Shown: one piece after another, positions 38,174-46,722 of the stretch
Layout of the letters: each line of letters opens with the position of its first letter
How positions within the stretch are numbered: the first letter of the stretch is position 1
Notes under the pieces: generated by a model
What the model was told of the DNA's origin: nothing
Database searches by the model: none
What the model saw: the letters and a program-made list of their open reading frames with translations, nothing else
NCBI RefSeq assembly: GCF_001955655.1
Contig: NZ_MSPW01000003.1
Coordinates: 1 to 64,000, forward strand
From: Viridibacillus arenosi
GTDB taxonomy: Bacteria; Bacillota; Bacilli; Bacillales_A; Planococcaceae
Reading direction: 5' to 3'
DNA length: 64,000 nucleotides
Translations under genes and position numbers: made by a program

Positions 38174-38545
38174 ATGAAAAATATAGAATATGATAAAAAA
38201 GTGAATCCGATCATTAAACCGTTGTACTTTCTTGGTATTTGTATAGTAATTGGAGGATGTATGGCTGGTGAAAAAACTACTGGTAATTCTAATGAGCAAA
38301 GAATTATTGTAGAGAATGATGATAGTGGTTTTGTACAATCAACTTACGGTCCACTTTTAAATGAAGAGGAAGTTATAGAATACTTGGGTATTGATGGACC
38401 AACTTTATATACTTTAACAAGTAATGATGGAAGTGATTACAAAGGTCTACCTTACCTACAAGTAGATGAGATAAAATATTATCCTAAAGAAAGATTGGAT
38501 AAATGGCTAAAGGATTTAGGTTCTTTAACGATTATCGGAAATTAA
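38174..38545 (+). CDS. Lipoprotein with an excisionase/MerR-like helix-turn-helix region
   Basis: 123 aa. After a short charged N-terminus a hydrophobic stretch ends in the lipobox IGGC (Cys about residue 36), predicting export and lipidation. The C-terminal 60 residues (LLNEEEVIEYLGIDGPTLYT ... GLPYLQVDEIKYYPKERLDKW) match the layout of HTH_17 excisionase-type DNA-binding domains: helix, turn, recognition helix, beta-wing and final helix. A DNA-binding fold on the cell surface is unexpected, so it may have a new ligand. ATG 38174 has AAGGAG 9 nt upstream. A short terminator follows directly. Confidence 0.65.
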   Translation: MKNIEYDKKVNPIIKPLYFLGICIVIGGCMAGEKTTGNSNEQRIIVENDDSGFVQSTYGPLLNEEEVIEYLGIDGPTLYTLTSNDGSDYKGLPYLQVDEIKYYPKERLDKWLKDLGSLTIIGN

Positions 38546-38572
38546 AAAGCTAGCATTTGCTAGCTTTTAATC
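38545..38572. terminator. Bidirectional terminator
   Basis: AAAAGCTAGC with GCTAGCTTTT and a four-base loop, between convergent genes ending at 38545 and 38567. Confidence 0.75.
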
Positions 38573-38788
38573 ATTTTCAACTTCCCTAGTTTTTGATTTT
38601 AATCTGAATGCCTTTATTAAATAAAAGGCAAAAGTGATACATGCAATCATAAGTATTAAGAATACAATAGCAAGGGGATAAGATTCATTGGCGTATTTCC
38701 CCAATGCTTGATTGCCGAATAGTATTATTAATACGACGACAATGGTAATGCAAAATGGATTTAACATATTTGGAACAATTTTAGACAT
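38567..38788 (-). CDS. Small two-helix membrane protein (73 aa)
   Basis: Two hydrophobic helices (FCITIVVVLIILFG and LAIVFLILMIACITFAFYL) joined by NQALGKYANESYP, with a charged C-terminal tail. AAAGGAG lies 12 nt before ATG 38788. Size and layout suggest a membrane micro-protein; I recognise no family. Its stop codon lies inside the shared terminator. Confidence 0.55.
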   Translation of the reverse strand: MSKIVPNMLNPFCITIVVVLIILFGNQALGKYANESYPLAIVFLILMIACITFAFYLIKAFRLKSKTREVEND

Positions 38789-38918
38789 GATATAATGGAG
38801 CTCCTTTAACTAATCAATCATATAACTCAATATTATCATACTGAAGGTTGTTCTAATATTGAAAACCTATTTAAGTCAATTCACTATTAATAGCAAAAAT
38901 GGAATAGAGGGAAAAGAA

Positions 38919-39737
38919 ATGCGTATTCAATTAATAGCTTTAGATATGGATGGTACTACTTTAACGCCATCATTACAGTTAACAGAAACAACGATTGAAG
39001 CCATAAAAAACACAGTGGACAGCAATGTAGAAGTTGCTATTTGTACAGGAAGAACGCTTGATGAGTTAAAGGATGTATTCATGGATTTACCTTTTGTCAA
39101 ATATGCAATCACCGGGAATGGCTCAGCAGTATGGAATTTGGCTAAGCAACAAAAAATATACGAAGATACATTAACGCTTGAACAAACGCTACAAATTATG
39201 CAATTGCTTAAGCCAATAGATTTACGTATAGAAGCATTCGCGGATGGTAAAGCCTATATAAGTCAACATTGTTATGATCGGCCAATAGAATACGGCGCAG
39301 GTGACTTTGCTGACTTTATAATCAAAACGCGCACACCTGTACCGAATATTCATGATTTTATCACTGAACGAAAATTACCAATCGACAAATTTAATCTGTT
39401 TTTTAAAAATGTTGAGGAACGGGCTGCAATGTGGGATCAACTAGAGGAGCTTGGCTACAACATTACAACATCGTTTCTGCAAAATGTTGAGGTGAACTCG
39501 AGTACGGCTAATAAGGGCAATGCATTGAGGGAGTTAAGTAATTCATTGAATGTGACGTATGAAAACGTCATGGCTATTGGAGATGCCATGAATGATTTGA
39601 CGATGCTAGAATTTGCTGGTCTACCAATTGCAATGGGCAATGCCATTCCAGCTGTTAAAGAAATAGCTCAACATATTACAGATACTAACAGCAATGAAGG
39701 GGTTGCTAAAGCCATAGAGAAATTCATATTGAAATAA
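38919..39737 (+). CDS. HAD-superfamily Cof-type phosphatase
   Basis: 272 aa cytoplasmic hydrolase. Motif I is DMDGTTL (catalytic Asp pair at residues 8 and 10), motif II lies in AICTGRT, the type IIB cap follows, motif III Lys lies in NKGNALREL and motif IV reads AIGDAMNDLTML. Members dephosphorylate sugar phosphates, pyridoxal phosphate or flavin phosphates; the substrate cannot be told from sequence. ATG 38919 is 7 nt from AGAGGG; the frame extends 20 codons upstream without a better site. Confidence 0.92.
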   Translation: MRIQLIALDMDGTTLTPSLQLTETTIEAIKNTVDSNVEVAICTGRTLDELKDVFMDLPFVKYAITGNGSAVWNLAKQQKIYEDTLTLEQTLQIMQLLKPIDLRIEAFADGKAYISQHCYDRPIEYGAGDFADFIIKTRTPVPNIHDFITERKLPIDKFNLFFKNVEERAAMWDQLEELGYNITTSFLQNVEVNSSTANKGNALRELSNSLNVTYENVMAIGDAMNDLTMLEFAGLPIAMGNAIPAVKEIAQHITDTNSNEGVAKAIEKFILK

Positions 39738-39740
39738 TAA

Positions 39741-39774
39741 AACGCACTCAATGTAAATAATTGAGTGCGTTTTT
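39741..39774 (+). terminator. Intrinsic terminator
   Basis: AACGCACTCAA with TTGAGTGCGTT (11 bp), 9 nt loop, then TTT. Confidence 0.85.
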
Positions 39775-39840
39775 GTTTAACTAGAGCCAGTATATATATT
39801 TTGGTATAATAATAAAAAAGTGTATTTTAAGGAGAATTAT

Positions 39841-40070
39841 ATGTATTTAACGTTATACATAATAATGGCATTATATCTAGCTTTATCGCCTATTTAGCGC
39901 TAGGAGATGTAGCTATAATAATCTTTTTTGGTATCATAATAGGCGTTTTGATTAGAGGACTATTTGTACTTATTGAAGTGAACAATAGACTGAAGAAGCA
40001 TGATTTTAAGTTAGATAAGGATAAGACTGCTATAGAGAAATATATTGAAGAAAGAGATTTGAATACATAG
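39841..40070 (+). pseudogene. Frameshifted small membrane protein
   Basis: AAGGAG and ATG 39841 open MYLTLYIIMALYLALSPI and stop. The frame two bases over is open across the same stretch and carries the continuation IAYLALGDVAIIIFFGIIIG, then VLIRGLFVLIEVNNRLKKHD and a charged tail to TAG 40068-40070. Neither frame alone has both a start and a sensible protein. The whole reads as a membrane protein of about 75 aa disrupted by a single frameshift near 39885, unless it is a sequencing error or programmed slip. Confidence 0.55.
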
Positions 40071-40200
40071 TAATAAAAAAGTAGTTTGAACATTGATGAA
40101 GATTTCATAAGCATATAACGCTATTAGAAATGTGTAATAATCAGGGGAATTTAGAACCTTATTATAAGTTAATGATGATAAAGACGAGGTGATTATTTTA

Positions 40201-40401
40201 TTGGGCAAAACACAACAACTACTTAAGACTTACTGGAGAAAAATAATAGCTATTGTTTTCTTTTTTGTATGTATGTTTTTATTACAGTCAATAAATAATG
40301 AAGATACAAAAATGATTACAAACATGATGTCAGCTTTACTTTTGACTTGTCTTTTTGTATTTATTAGATGGTTAATGAATGATAACAAAAATAAAAAATA
40401 G
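40201..40401 (+). CDS. Small membrane protein (66 aa)
   Basis: TTG 40201 with GAGG about 11 nt upstream. Two hydrophobic segments (IIAIVFFFVCMFLLQSI and MMSALLLTCLFVFIRWLM) flank a polar stretch NNEDTKMITN; the ends are basic. No family recognised. It belongs to a cluster of tiny membrane proteins with 39841 and 41494 around the P-loop gene. Confidence 0.5.
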   Translation: MGKTQQLLKTYWRKIIAIVFFFVCMFLLQSINNEDTKMITNMMSALLLTCLFVFIRWLMNDNKNKK

Positions 40402-40603
40402 TTTATCTTGGTTATCACATGTTTTGTCCCTTATGCTATAAGTTTTATTAGCTCTATATAATAGATGATTTGATTCAAATTTTAATTTCATTATAAATAA
40501 AATATGCTAAAATAAATGGTTTAAAGAACTATAAAAAGAGGCAATATAAATCAAATAATTGAATTATATTAAAGTAAAGAAGTCATTTCATTGGAGGTTT
40601 AGT

Positions 40604-41416
40604 ATGGAGATTTATTCACTTAGTGGTCCAAGTGGAACAGGTAAAAGCACTGCAGCGCTTGAGTTTGCGCATACACATCAAATCGATGCTATTATAGATG
40701 ATGGGCTACTGATCGTGAATGGTGAAAAGGTAGCAGGGTTATCTGCGAAATTTGAGAAATCTCCTTTTAAAGCTGTGAAACGTGCAATTTTCACGGATGA
40801 AGAGCATTTACAGGATGTTCAAGAGGCAATTGACCAACATCAACCAAAGAAAATATTGCTTATTGGTACTTCTAATAAAATGACGATACAAATTGCAAAG
40901 AGACTTGGATATGGAGATATAGATCATTTTTACTATATAAGTGATTTACGTTCCTCAGGTGAGATGAAGCTTGCGCAGTTTATACGTAAAACAGAAGGTA
41001 AGCATATTATGCCGATTCCATTGAAGCAGGTAGAACAAAATTTCTTTAAACGCTTTATTCAAAAGGGTGTGGAAATTTTCACACCAAAGCGTGAAAAAAT
41101 AGGTGAAACAACGATAGTTCAACCAGATTTTCATGATGAAACAATCACTATTCAAAAAAAAGCGTTTACAGATATGGTGAAAATTACTTGCGATCTGAAT
41201 TCTAATATTGAGAAGTCCAGTAAAATACAATATCAGCAATTACCATTGCCATCTGTACATATAACAGTAGCTTTGAAAGGTCCAATAGATTACTCTATAC
41301 CAGATGCTATGATGGCTTTGCAAAAAGATATCGCACAACAATTTGATACTCATTTCGACCTGGAATTAGCAGAAATACGAATAACAGTAAATCAGATACA
41401 AATGATTGGGAGTTAA
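40604..41416 (+). CDS. P-loop ATPase with Asp23/Gls24-like C-terminal region
   Basis: 270 aa. The N-terminal Walker A motif GPSGTGKST opens a P-loop domain with a probable Walker B around KILLIGTSN and a further switch-like YYISDLRSSGEMKLAQFI. The last 60 residues (SVHITVALKGPIDYSIPDAM ... ELAEIRITVNQI) look like the alpha-beta core of Asp23/Gls24 envelope-stress proteins (IPE...IQ ... V.EVNV.V). ATG 40604 follows GGAGG by 6 nt. Such a joint arrangement suggests a nucleotide-dependent stress or membrane role, which is an inference. Confidence 0.65.
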   Translation: MEIYSLSGPSGTGKSTAALEFAHTHQIDAIIDDGLLIVNGEKVAGLSAKFEKSPFKAVKRAIFTDEEHLQDVQEAIDQHQPKKILLIGTSNKMTIQIAKRLGYGDIDHFYYISDLRSSGEMKLAQFIRKTEGKHIMPIPLKQVEQNFFKRFIQKGVEIFTPKREKIGETTIVQPDFHDETITIQKKAFTDMVKITCDLNSNIEKSSKIQYQQLPLPSVHITVALKGPIDYSIPDAMMALQKDIAQQFDTHFDLELAEIRITVNQIQMIGS

Positions 41417-41493
41417 TTACCTATTACGGTCTTTAATAAGGAAATCGTAAAAAAACAATTAACTAAATACATACAATGTGAGGTTTACAAATA

Positions 41494-41673
41494 ATGATCT
41501 ACAAAATATTAAGTATTATAGGCACTTTATTAGTTGCAAGTTTAGTATTTGCAGTAATTGATGCGGCAATAAGCATATGGTTGAAAATAATTTTTATTAT
41601 CTTGATAGCACTATGCTATATTTGGCTTTATATAAAAGTGGAAATGATGAGGTCCAAGCGCAAACAAGTCTAG
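41494..41673 (+). CDS. Small two-helix membrane protein (59 aa)
   Basis: Begins MIYKILSIIGTLLVASLVF, followed by a second helix (KIIFIILIALCYIWLYI) and a basic tail MMRSKRKQV. ATG 41494 has GTGAGG about 10 nt upstream, and a terminator lies 70 bases after the stop. It is shorter than common gene-calling cut-offs. No family recognised. Confidence 0.55.
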   Translation: MIYKILSIIGTLLVASLVFAVIDAAISIWLKIIFIILIALCYIWLYIKVEMMRSKRKQV

Positions 41674-41743
41674 TAGTTACTATTGCTATTACGCTTTGTT
41701 ATCCGAAGAAAACAAAAAAACATTAAATATGGAATGATCTAAG

Positions 41744-41789
41744 AAACACATTTTAAGGTGATTATGTCTTGAAATGTGTTTTATTTTTT
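41744..41789 (+). terminator. Intrinsic terminator
   Basis: AAACACATTTTAAG pairs with CTTGAAATGTGTTT (14 bp with one G-U), 10 nt loop, then TATTTTTT. Confidence 0.8.
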
Positions 41790-41838
41790 CTGAAAAACGA
41801 ACAGAGAGGTACTTAGCTAAGGGAAAAATCAATTTTCT

Positions 41839-41964
41839 AATTATACTGAAAACCTTATTTCTCACTTGGATTTAGATGGATAGTTTTATCTTTGTAATGA
41901 GTAATAGGTAGAAGAAATTCCGATTGATCCACCTGGAAATTTAGCGATAATAGAAATTGTGTAA
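41839..41964 (+). pseudogene. Decayed 3' fragment of an unknown gene
   Basis: One plus-strand frame reads NYTENLISHLDLDG, stop, FYLCNE, two stops, VEEIPIDPPGNLAIIEIV and a final stop. The runs on either side of the stops are protein-like, and all are in the same frame, as expected for a dead gene. No start or upstream part is recognisable. The family is unknown. Confidence 0.35.
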
Positions 41965-42536
41965 AAATAAATATAGGGAAAATTGTAATTCTTCATTAGT
42001 TTAAATATCAGAATAACTGTGTAAATTTAAAATTTTTTATAAATAGTATAATTGTAATTATTCAAACTCAGAAAATATGACTCACTTGTTTTATTGGTAA
42101 ATTAACCTTATTACGAGTACTTTTTTAGCTAAATAGATAATAAATAAAATAGATTCAGTAGTGTTTATTTGAATCGAAAACTCGATCTTATAAATAAATT
42201 CTTTTTTTATTTTCTTATTGAGTTTAATAAATTGAATATAAGTTCATGTATATATCTTTACCTAGAGGTTTACTAGGTTTTGTAAGGTTGAGCTACTATT
42301 TTTCACTACGAAATTGTTTTACAAAAAAATAGTGAATAGATTATGCGCTTGTAAAAGGTTGATTTAATTGATAGGCACTCTTTAAGGTTTTGTGAAATTT
42401 AGAGATTCATAGAAATCCCTTAAAACTTTTTTTTGCTATTTAAAGAAGATTTTTTTTTCACTAAAAAATCTTAAAAAAATAAATTGACATGATTATTAAA
42501 ATCTATTAACATTAGCACCATCATAAATAAAGTCAT
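41965..42536. other. Long AT-rich region upstream of the metK leader
   Basis: About 570 bases without a credible coding frame. The metK-spe promoter should be near the 3' end: TTGACA at 42484 in AAATTGACATG, followed 18 bases after TTGACA by TATTAA in ATCTATTAACATTAG, is the best candidate, placing the start point just before the leader RNA. Otherwise only A/T runs are seen. Confidence 0.45.
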
Positions 42537-42712
42537 CTTATTAATAGCCGTTGAGACGAGGGGTCGAAGATACGGTGGCAAACCAATTTGGTTCGGAGTG
42601 AATCAGATCATGGGTGCCCAACCTGAGCGCAAAGTTTAACTTTGTGAACGATAAGAGGATAAGCAGCTGATATTAATCGAAGCTTTCCTTTGGTTGGAGG
42701 AGAGCTTTTTTT
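42537..42712 (+). promoter_or_regulatory. Divergent S-box-like (SAM-I clan) leader of metK
   Basis: P1 is CTTATT (42537) with GATAAG (42650-42655). P2 is CCGT ... ACGG with inner GAC/GTC and loop GAGG. The junction TGGCAAA follows, then P3 (CCA ... TGGTTC-GGAGT-GAATCA ... TGG), GTGCCCAACC, P4 (CAAAGT-TTA-ACTTTG) and GAAC. These fit the S-box order (P2, GGCAACC, P3, GGTGC, P4, GATAAG). The usual P2 kink-turn sequence is changed and shortened, and AGG in the P2 loop could pair with CCT for the pseudoknot. An intrinsic terminator (AAGCTTTCCT with AGGAGAGCTT, T-run to 42712) is the probable off state. SAM control of SAM synthetase is well known. Confidence 0.65.
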
Positions 42713-42749
42713 ATGCCTAAAAAATGAATTTATTTTACAGGAGTGGTTA

Positions 42750-43940
42750 ATGTTGGTTGAAAAAATTGTATTTACTTCCGAATCTGTATCAGAAGGGCAT
42801 CCTGATAAAATTGCAGATCAGATATCTGATGCTGTATTGGATGCAGCGCTTGAACAAGATCCATTTTCTAGAGTGGCGTGTGAAGTGTTTGACACAACAA
42901 ACACAGTAATTGTAGGCGGTGAAATTACGACTACAGCCAAATTAGATATTGAGAAAATCGCGAGAGATACATTGATTGAAATTGGTTACATTGATGAACG
43001 TCTAGGAATCAACGGGCATACTTGTGATGTACAAGTATTAATTCACAGTCAATCACCTGATATTGCTATGGGTATCGATTCATCAAGCGATACTCAAGCA
43101 ATTGGAGCTGGAGACCAGGGAATTATGTTCGGATATGCAACGGATGAAACGAAAAATTTGATGCCACTACCAATCGAAATGGCACATACGCTAGTGAAAA
43201 AAGCATCTCAACTTAGAAAAAGTGGGGCTTTTAAATGGGCACGCCCAGATATGAAATCACAAGTAACAATAGATTATACAAATCCAGGTACACCAATTAT
43301 TGATACGGTGTTGATGTCAATTCAACATGATGAAGATTTCGATAAAGAATTATTTGAAGATTACGTAATTGAAAACGTAATTAAAGAGACTGCTAGAGAG
43401 TTCGGTTTAAATCAAACATTCCGTATTTTAATTAACCCAACAGGACGTTTTGTTGTTGGTGGACCACATGGTGATGCCGGATTAACGGGACGTAAAATTA
43501 TTGTAGACACATATGGTGGAGCTGCACGACATGGTGGCGGAGCATTTTCTGGTAAAGATTCTACAAAAGTCGATCGTTCTGCGGCTTATGCTGCAAGATA
43601 TGTAGCAAAAAATATTGTTGCTGCTGAGTTAGCAAAAAAATGTGAAATTCAATTGTCGTATGCAATTGGTGTAAGCGAACCAATTAGTATTGCTGTTGAA
43701 ACGTTTGGAACTGAAAAAGTGTCACAAGAAGAGTTACTTCGTGCAATTCGCAAAACTTTTGATTTAACACCAGCGGGTATTATTAACATGTTGGATTTAC
43801 GTAAACCACAATATAAACAGGTTGCAGCTTATGGACATTTCGGAAGGAGTGACTTAGATGTACCTTGGGAAAGAACAGATAAAGTGAACGAACTGAAACA
43901 ACTTGTATCCAGCTTTGAATTTGCTGGAGTTGGTCAATGA
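42750..43940 (+). CDS. metK: S-adenosylmethionine synthetase
   Basis: Makes SAM from methionine and ATP in the cytoplasm. Motif 1 is [12 protein letters not shown] and motif 2 is [20 protein letters not shown]; the N-terminus [20 protein letters not shown] is fully conserved. It has 396 aa as usual. ATG 42750 is 6 nt from AGGAG; sequence from an upstream in-frame TTG overlaps the leader terminator. Its stop overlaps the speA start (ATGA), so SAM synthesis is translationally linked to polyamine synthesis. Placement as first gene of a spe operon is unusual. Confidence 0.97.
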   Translation: MLVEKIVFTSESVSEGHPDKIADQISDAVLDAALEQDPFSRVACEVFDTTNTVIVGGEITTTAKLDIEKIARDTLIEIGYIDERLGINGHTCDVQVLIHSQSPDIAMGIDSSSDTQAIGAGDQGIMFGYATDETKNLMPLPIEMAHTLVKKASQLRKSGAFKWARPDMKSQVTIDYTNPGTPIIDTVLMSIQHDEDFDKELFEDYVIENVIKETAREFGLNQTFRILINPTGRFVVGGPHGDAGLTGRKIIVDTYGGAARHGGGAFSGKDSTKVDRSAAYAARYVAKNIVAAELAKKCEIQLSYAIGVSEPISIAVETFGTEKVSQEELLRAIRKTFDLTPAGIINMLDLRKPQYKQVAAYGHFGRSDLDVPWERTDKVNELKQLVSSFEFAGVGQ

Positions 43941-45436
43941 TGAACGACATGCAAGTGCTTGCTACCGAGAGAAAAACATTTGAAGCACAGGATAAGATGC
44001 CATTGTTTGAGGCATTAATCCAGTATGCTCAGCAAGATGTTACACCATTTGATGTACCTGGCCATAAAATGGGCGCACAAATGAATCCTTTGAAAATAGC
44101 ACTTGGGGAAATGACTCTGCGCATGGATGTTAATTCCATGAAAGAACTTGATTTATTGAGTCATCCTCAAACTGTTATTAAAGAAGCGCAGAAATTGGCT
44201 GCAGAAGCTTTCGGGGCGGATCATTCTTATTTTTTAGTTAACGGTACCACAATAGGAATACTGGCAATGATAATGGCAACTTGCAAGCCAGGTGATACTT
44301 TGTTGGTACCGCGAAATGGTCATAGGTCGGTGATGGATGGACTTATCATAAGTGGGGCAAAACCTATATTTATACAGCCCGAGGTCGACCATCATTTTGG
44401 GATTACACATGGCATTTCTGTTGAGAATGTGAAAAACGCACTGCATGAACATCCAGAAGCAAAGGCTTTGTTGGTAACATATCCAACATACTTTGGATCG
44501 ATGAGTGATTTACGAGAAATCTGCCGTATCGCCCATGAGCGTGATATTACGGTTATAGTCGATGGCGCACATGGTGCCCATTTAGGGTTCATGTCTGATG
44601 ACATCATAGACCCAATTGCTGCTGGGGCAGATGCAGTTACTATAAGTATGCATAAGACAGGTGGATCTCTGACTCAAAGTTCTTTGCTACTTCTTAAAAA
44701 TGACAAAATCGCACCAGAGCACATACAAAAAGTATTGAACATGCTACAAACAACGAGTGCAAACTACCTACTTATGAGCTCGTTAGATGTGGCTAGAAGA
44801 GAGCTGTCTATATATGGTGAAGAGCGATTTGCTGATTTAAAGCCAATTATAGATGACGCAGTGAGAATAATTGAAACGGACTCACGTTATGAAGTATTGA
44901 CAGCACAATATGTACAAGCACATTTTAATCAATCGTACGACTGGACAAAATTAGTAATACGGGTCAATGATCTTGGATTAACTGGATTTGAGATGTATTC
45001 AATTTTAAAAGAAAAGTACGGGATTCAGATGGAGTTAGCAGAAGGTTATGTAGTGATGGCGGTCATTACAAGTGCCGATACGAAGAATTCAATTGACAAA
45101 TTAGTTTTTGCTTTAAAGGACATTGAAAAGAGAATAGGAAAGAATACGACGATTCAATCAACTTATGTAACAGCCAATCAAGTGAATGAACTGGTTTTAA
45201 GTCCACGCGAAGCATTTTATGCAGAACATGAATCAATCGCCATTGAAGATGCAGTAGGTCGGATAAGTGCAGACTCGTTGATGATCTATCCTCCAGGTAT
45301 TCCCCTTGTTATTCCAGGAGAACTGATTTCTCAAGATATTCTCCAGCAATACGATTATTATTGTCAAACTTTAGGGAACGTTCTGATAGAAGCAAAAGAA
45401 GCAAATCATATAACTGTAATCAAGGAGGAAGCGTAA
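43937..45436 (+). CDS. speA: Arginine decarboxylase (Orn/Lys/Arg decarboxylase family), SpeA type
   Basis: 499 aa PLP enzyme with the aspartate-aminotransferase fold of B. subtilis Spe[10 protein letters not shown] opens the domain, [11 protein letters not shown] carries the PLP-contacting Asp, and [13 protein letters not shown] holds the Schiff-base Lys. The C-terminal domain ends [17 protein letters not shown]-like. With agmatinase and spermidine synthase behind it, arginine to agmatine is the likely reaction; lysine decarboxylation cannot be ruled out by sequence. ATG 43937 overlaps metK's stop, with GGAG 7 nt upstream. Confidence 0.9.
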   Translation: MMNDMQVLATERKTFEAQDKMPLFEALIQYAQQDVTPFDVPGHKMGAQMNPLKIALGEMTLRMDVNSMKELDLLSHPQTVIKEAQKLAAEAFGADHSYFLVNGTTIGILAMIMATCKPGDTLLVPRNGHRSVMDGLIISGAKPIFIQPEVDHHFGITHGISVENVKNALHEHPEAKALLVTYPTYFGSMSDLREICRIAHERDITVIVDGAHGAHLGFMSDDIIDPIAAGADAVTISMHKTGGSLTQSSLLLLKNDKIAPEHIQKVLNMLQTTSANYLLMSSLDVARRELSIYGEERFADLKPIIDDAVRIIETDSRYEVLTAQYVQAHFNQSYDWTKLVIRVNDLGLTGFEMYSILKEKYGIQMELAEGYVVMAVITSADTKNSIDKLVFALKDIEKRIGKNTTIQSTYVTANQVNELVLSPREAFYAEHESIAIEDAVGRISADSLMIYPPGIPLVIPGELISQDILQQYDYYCQTLGNVLIEAKEANHITVIKEEA

Positions 45437-45868
45437 ATGGGTATAGAATTATCAACTTTAGGAAGACATGTTTTAATTGAGTTTTACGGTTGTCCAAGTG
45501 AGGTAATTGAAAATAATGCATTGATTGAAAGATTTATGAACGAGGCGGCGGACTACTCAGGAGCAACTATTGTTGAATCTGTTTTCCATCACTTTAATCC
45601 GTATGGAGTTTCAGGAGCGGTTATTATTGAAGAGTCACATTTGACAATTCATACATGGCCGGAATATGGATTTGCTTCTGTAGATGTATATACTTGCGGC
45701 GATTCAGTAAATCCATGGAAAGCAGCTGACTACTTATCTGAAAAACTGCATGCTACAAAGACGGAATCTTTTGAAATTCCCCGTGGTATGGCTGATAAAA
45801 TCCGCCAATTTGCAGAACAAGAAATTGATCAAATTAAAGTGAAAATAGAATTAGAAGGTGTGAAATAA
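45437..45868 (+). CDS. speD: S-adenosylmethionine decarboxylase proenzyme
   Basis: 143 aa proenzyme that cleaves itself to form a pyruvoyl group and makes decarboxylated SAM, the aminopropyl donor. The cleavage site is Glu66-Ser67 in IIEESHLTIHTWPE; the neighbouring His68 and the Cys in DVYTCGD are the conserved processing and catalytic residues. The ATG directly follows the speA stop codon, with GGAGG about 7 nt upstream. It is slightly longer than B. subtilis SpeD. Confidence 0.96.
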   Translation: MGIELSTLGRHVLIEFYGCPSEVIENNALIERFMNEAADYSGATIVESVFHHFNPYGVSGAVIIEESHLTIHTWPEYGFASVDVYTCGDSVNPWKAADYLSEKLHATKTESFEIPRGMADKIRQFAEQEIDQIKVKIELEGVK

Positions 45869-46722
45869 TGGCTTGGTATACTGAACAATGGAGCAATGAA
45901 TGTAAATTTTCAATTGCTTACGACAAAGAACTTTATAGTGAAAAAACTCCATTTCAACAAATTGATTTTTATCAAGGAGAGGAATTCGGTACATTTTTCA
46001 CTTTGGATGGCTTAATGATGGTTAATGAGAAAGACGAATTCGTATACCATGATATGATTGTACATCCTGCATTTGCAACAAATCCTTCAATTAAAAAAGT
46101 ATTAATTATTGGTGGGGGAGATGGCGGAACAGCGCGTGAAGTGTTGCGTTATACAACAGTTGAAGAAGTAGTAATGGTGGAAATTGATGAGCGTGTTTTC
46201 CGTTTATGTCAAGAATTCTTACCAGTAACTGCTAATGGTGTTGAAGAGGATAGCCGTATGAAGTTACTTTTTGATGACGGTTTGGCATATGTTAAAAATG
46301 CACCTGATCAATCCTTTGATTTAATACTTGTGGACTCTACTGATCCAATTTCTGTTGGTGAAGGTCTATTTACTACAGAATTTTATAAAGAATGCTATCG
46401 CGTTTTAAATGAAGATGGTATTTTAATAAACCAACATGAATCACCTTATTTTGCGGAATATGCTGCTAATATGAAAAAAGCACATAGAAAGATTAAAGAT
46501 ATTTTCCCAATTACTCATGTTTATCAATATCATATGCCAACATATCCTTCAGGCCATTGGCTATTTGGTTTTGCATCTAAAACCTTTGATCCATTGAAAG
46601 ACTTGAATGCTGAAGCTTGGGAAAAGTTTGGACTGAAAACTAAATATTATAATACGAATTTACATGCTGGAGCATTTGGTTTACCGAGTTACGTAAAGGA
46701 GGCTCTACAGCGTGGGGAATAA
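45868..46722 (+). CDS. speE: Spermidine synthase
   Basis: 284 aa aminopropyltransferase. It joins putrescine and decarboxylated SAM to give spermidine and methylthioadenosine. The N-terminal beta domain has GTFFTLDGLMMVNEKDEFVY; the Rossmann core has IIGGGDGGTAREVLRY, EIDERVF, and the catalytic DSTDPIS. QHESPYF follows. The ATG shares one base with the speD stop, so the two are tightly coupled. Confidence 0.96.
   Translation: MAWYTEQWSNECKFSIAYDKELYSEKTPFQQIDFYQGEEFGTFFTLDGLMMVNEKDEFVYHDMIVHPAFATNPSIKKVLIIGGGDGGTAREVLRYTTVEEVVMVEIDERVFRLCQEFLPVTANGVEEDSRMKLLFDDGLAYVKNAPDQSFDLILVDSTDPISVGEGLFTTEFYKECYRVLNEDGILINQHESPYFAEYAANMKKAHRKIKDIFPITHVYQYHMPTYPSGHWLFGFASKTFDPLKDLNAEAWEKFGLKTKYYNTNLHAGAFGLPSYVKEALQRGE

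Noticed and set aside
42690-42749. Upstream TTG start for metK
   Set aside because: The extension overlaps the leader terminator and lacks family similarity. ATG 42750 has a well-spaced ribosome binding site.
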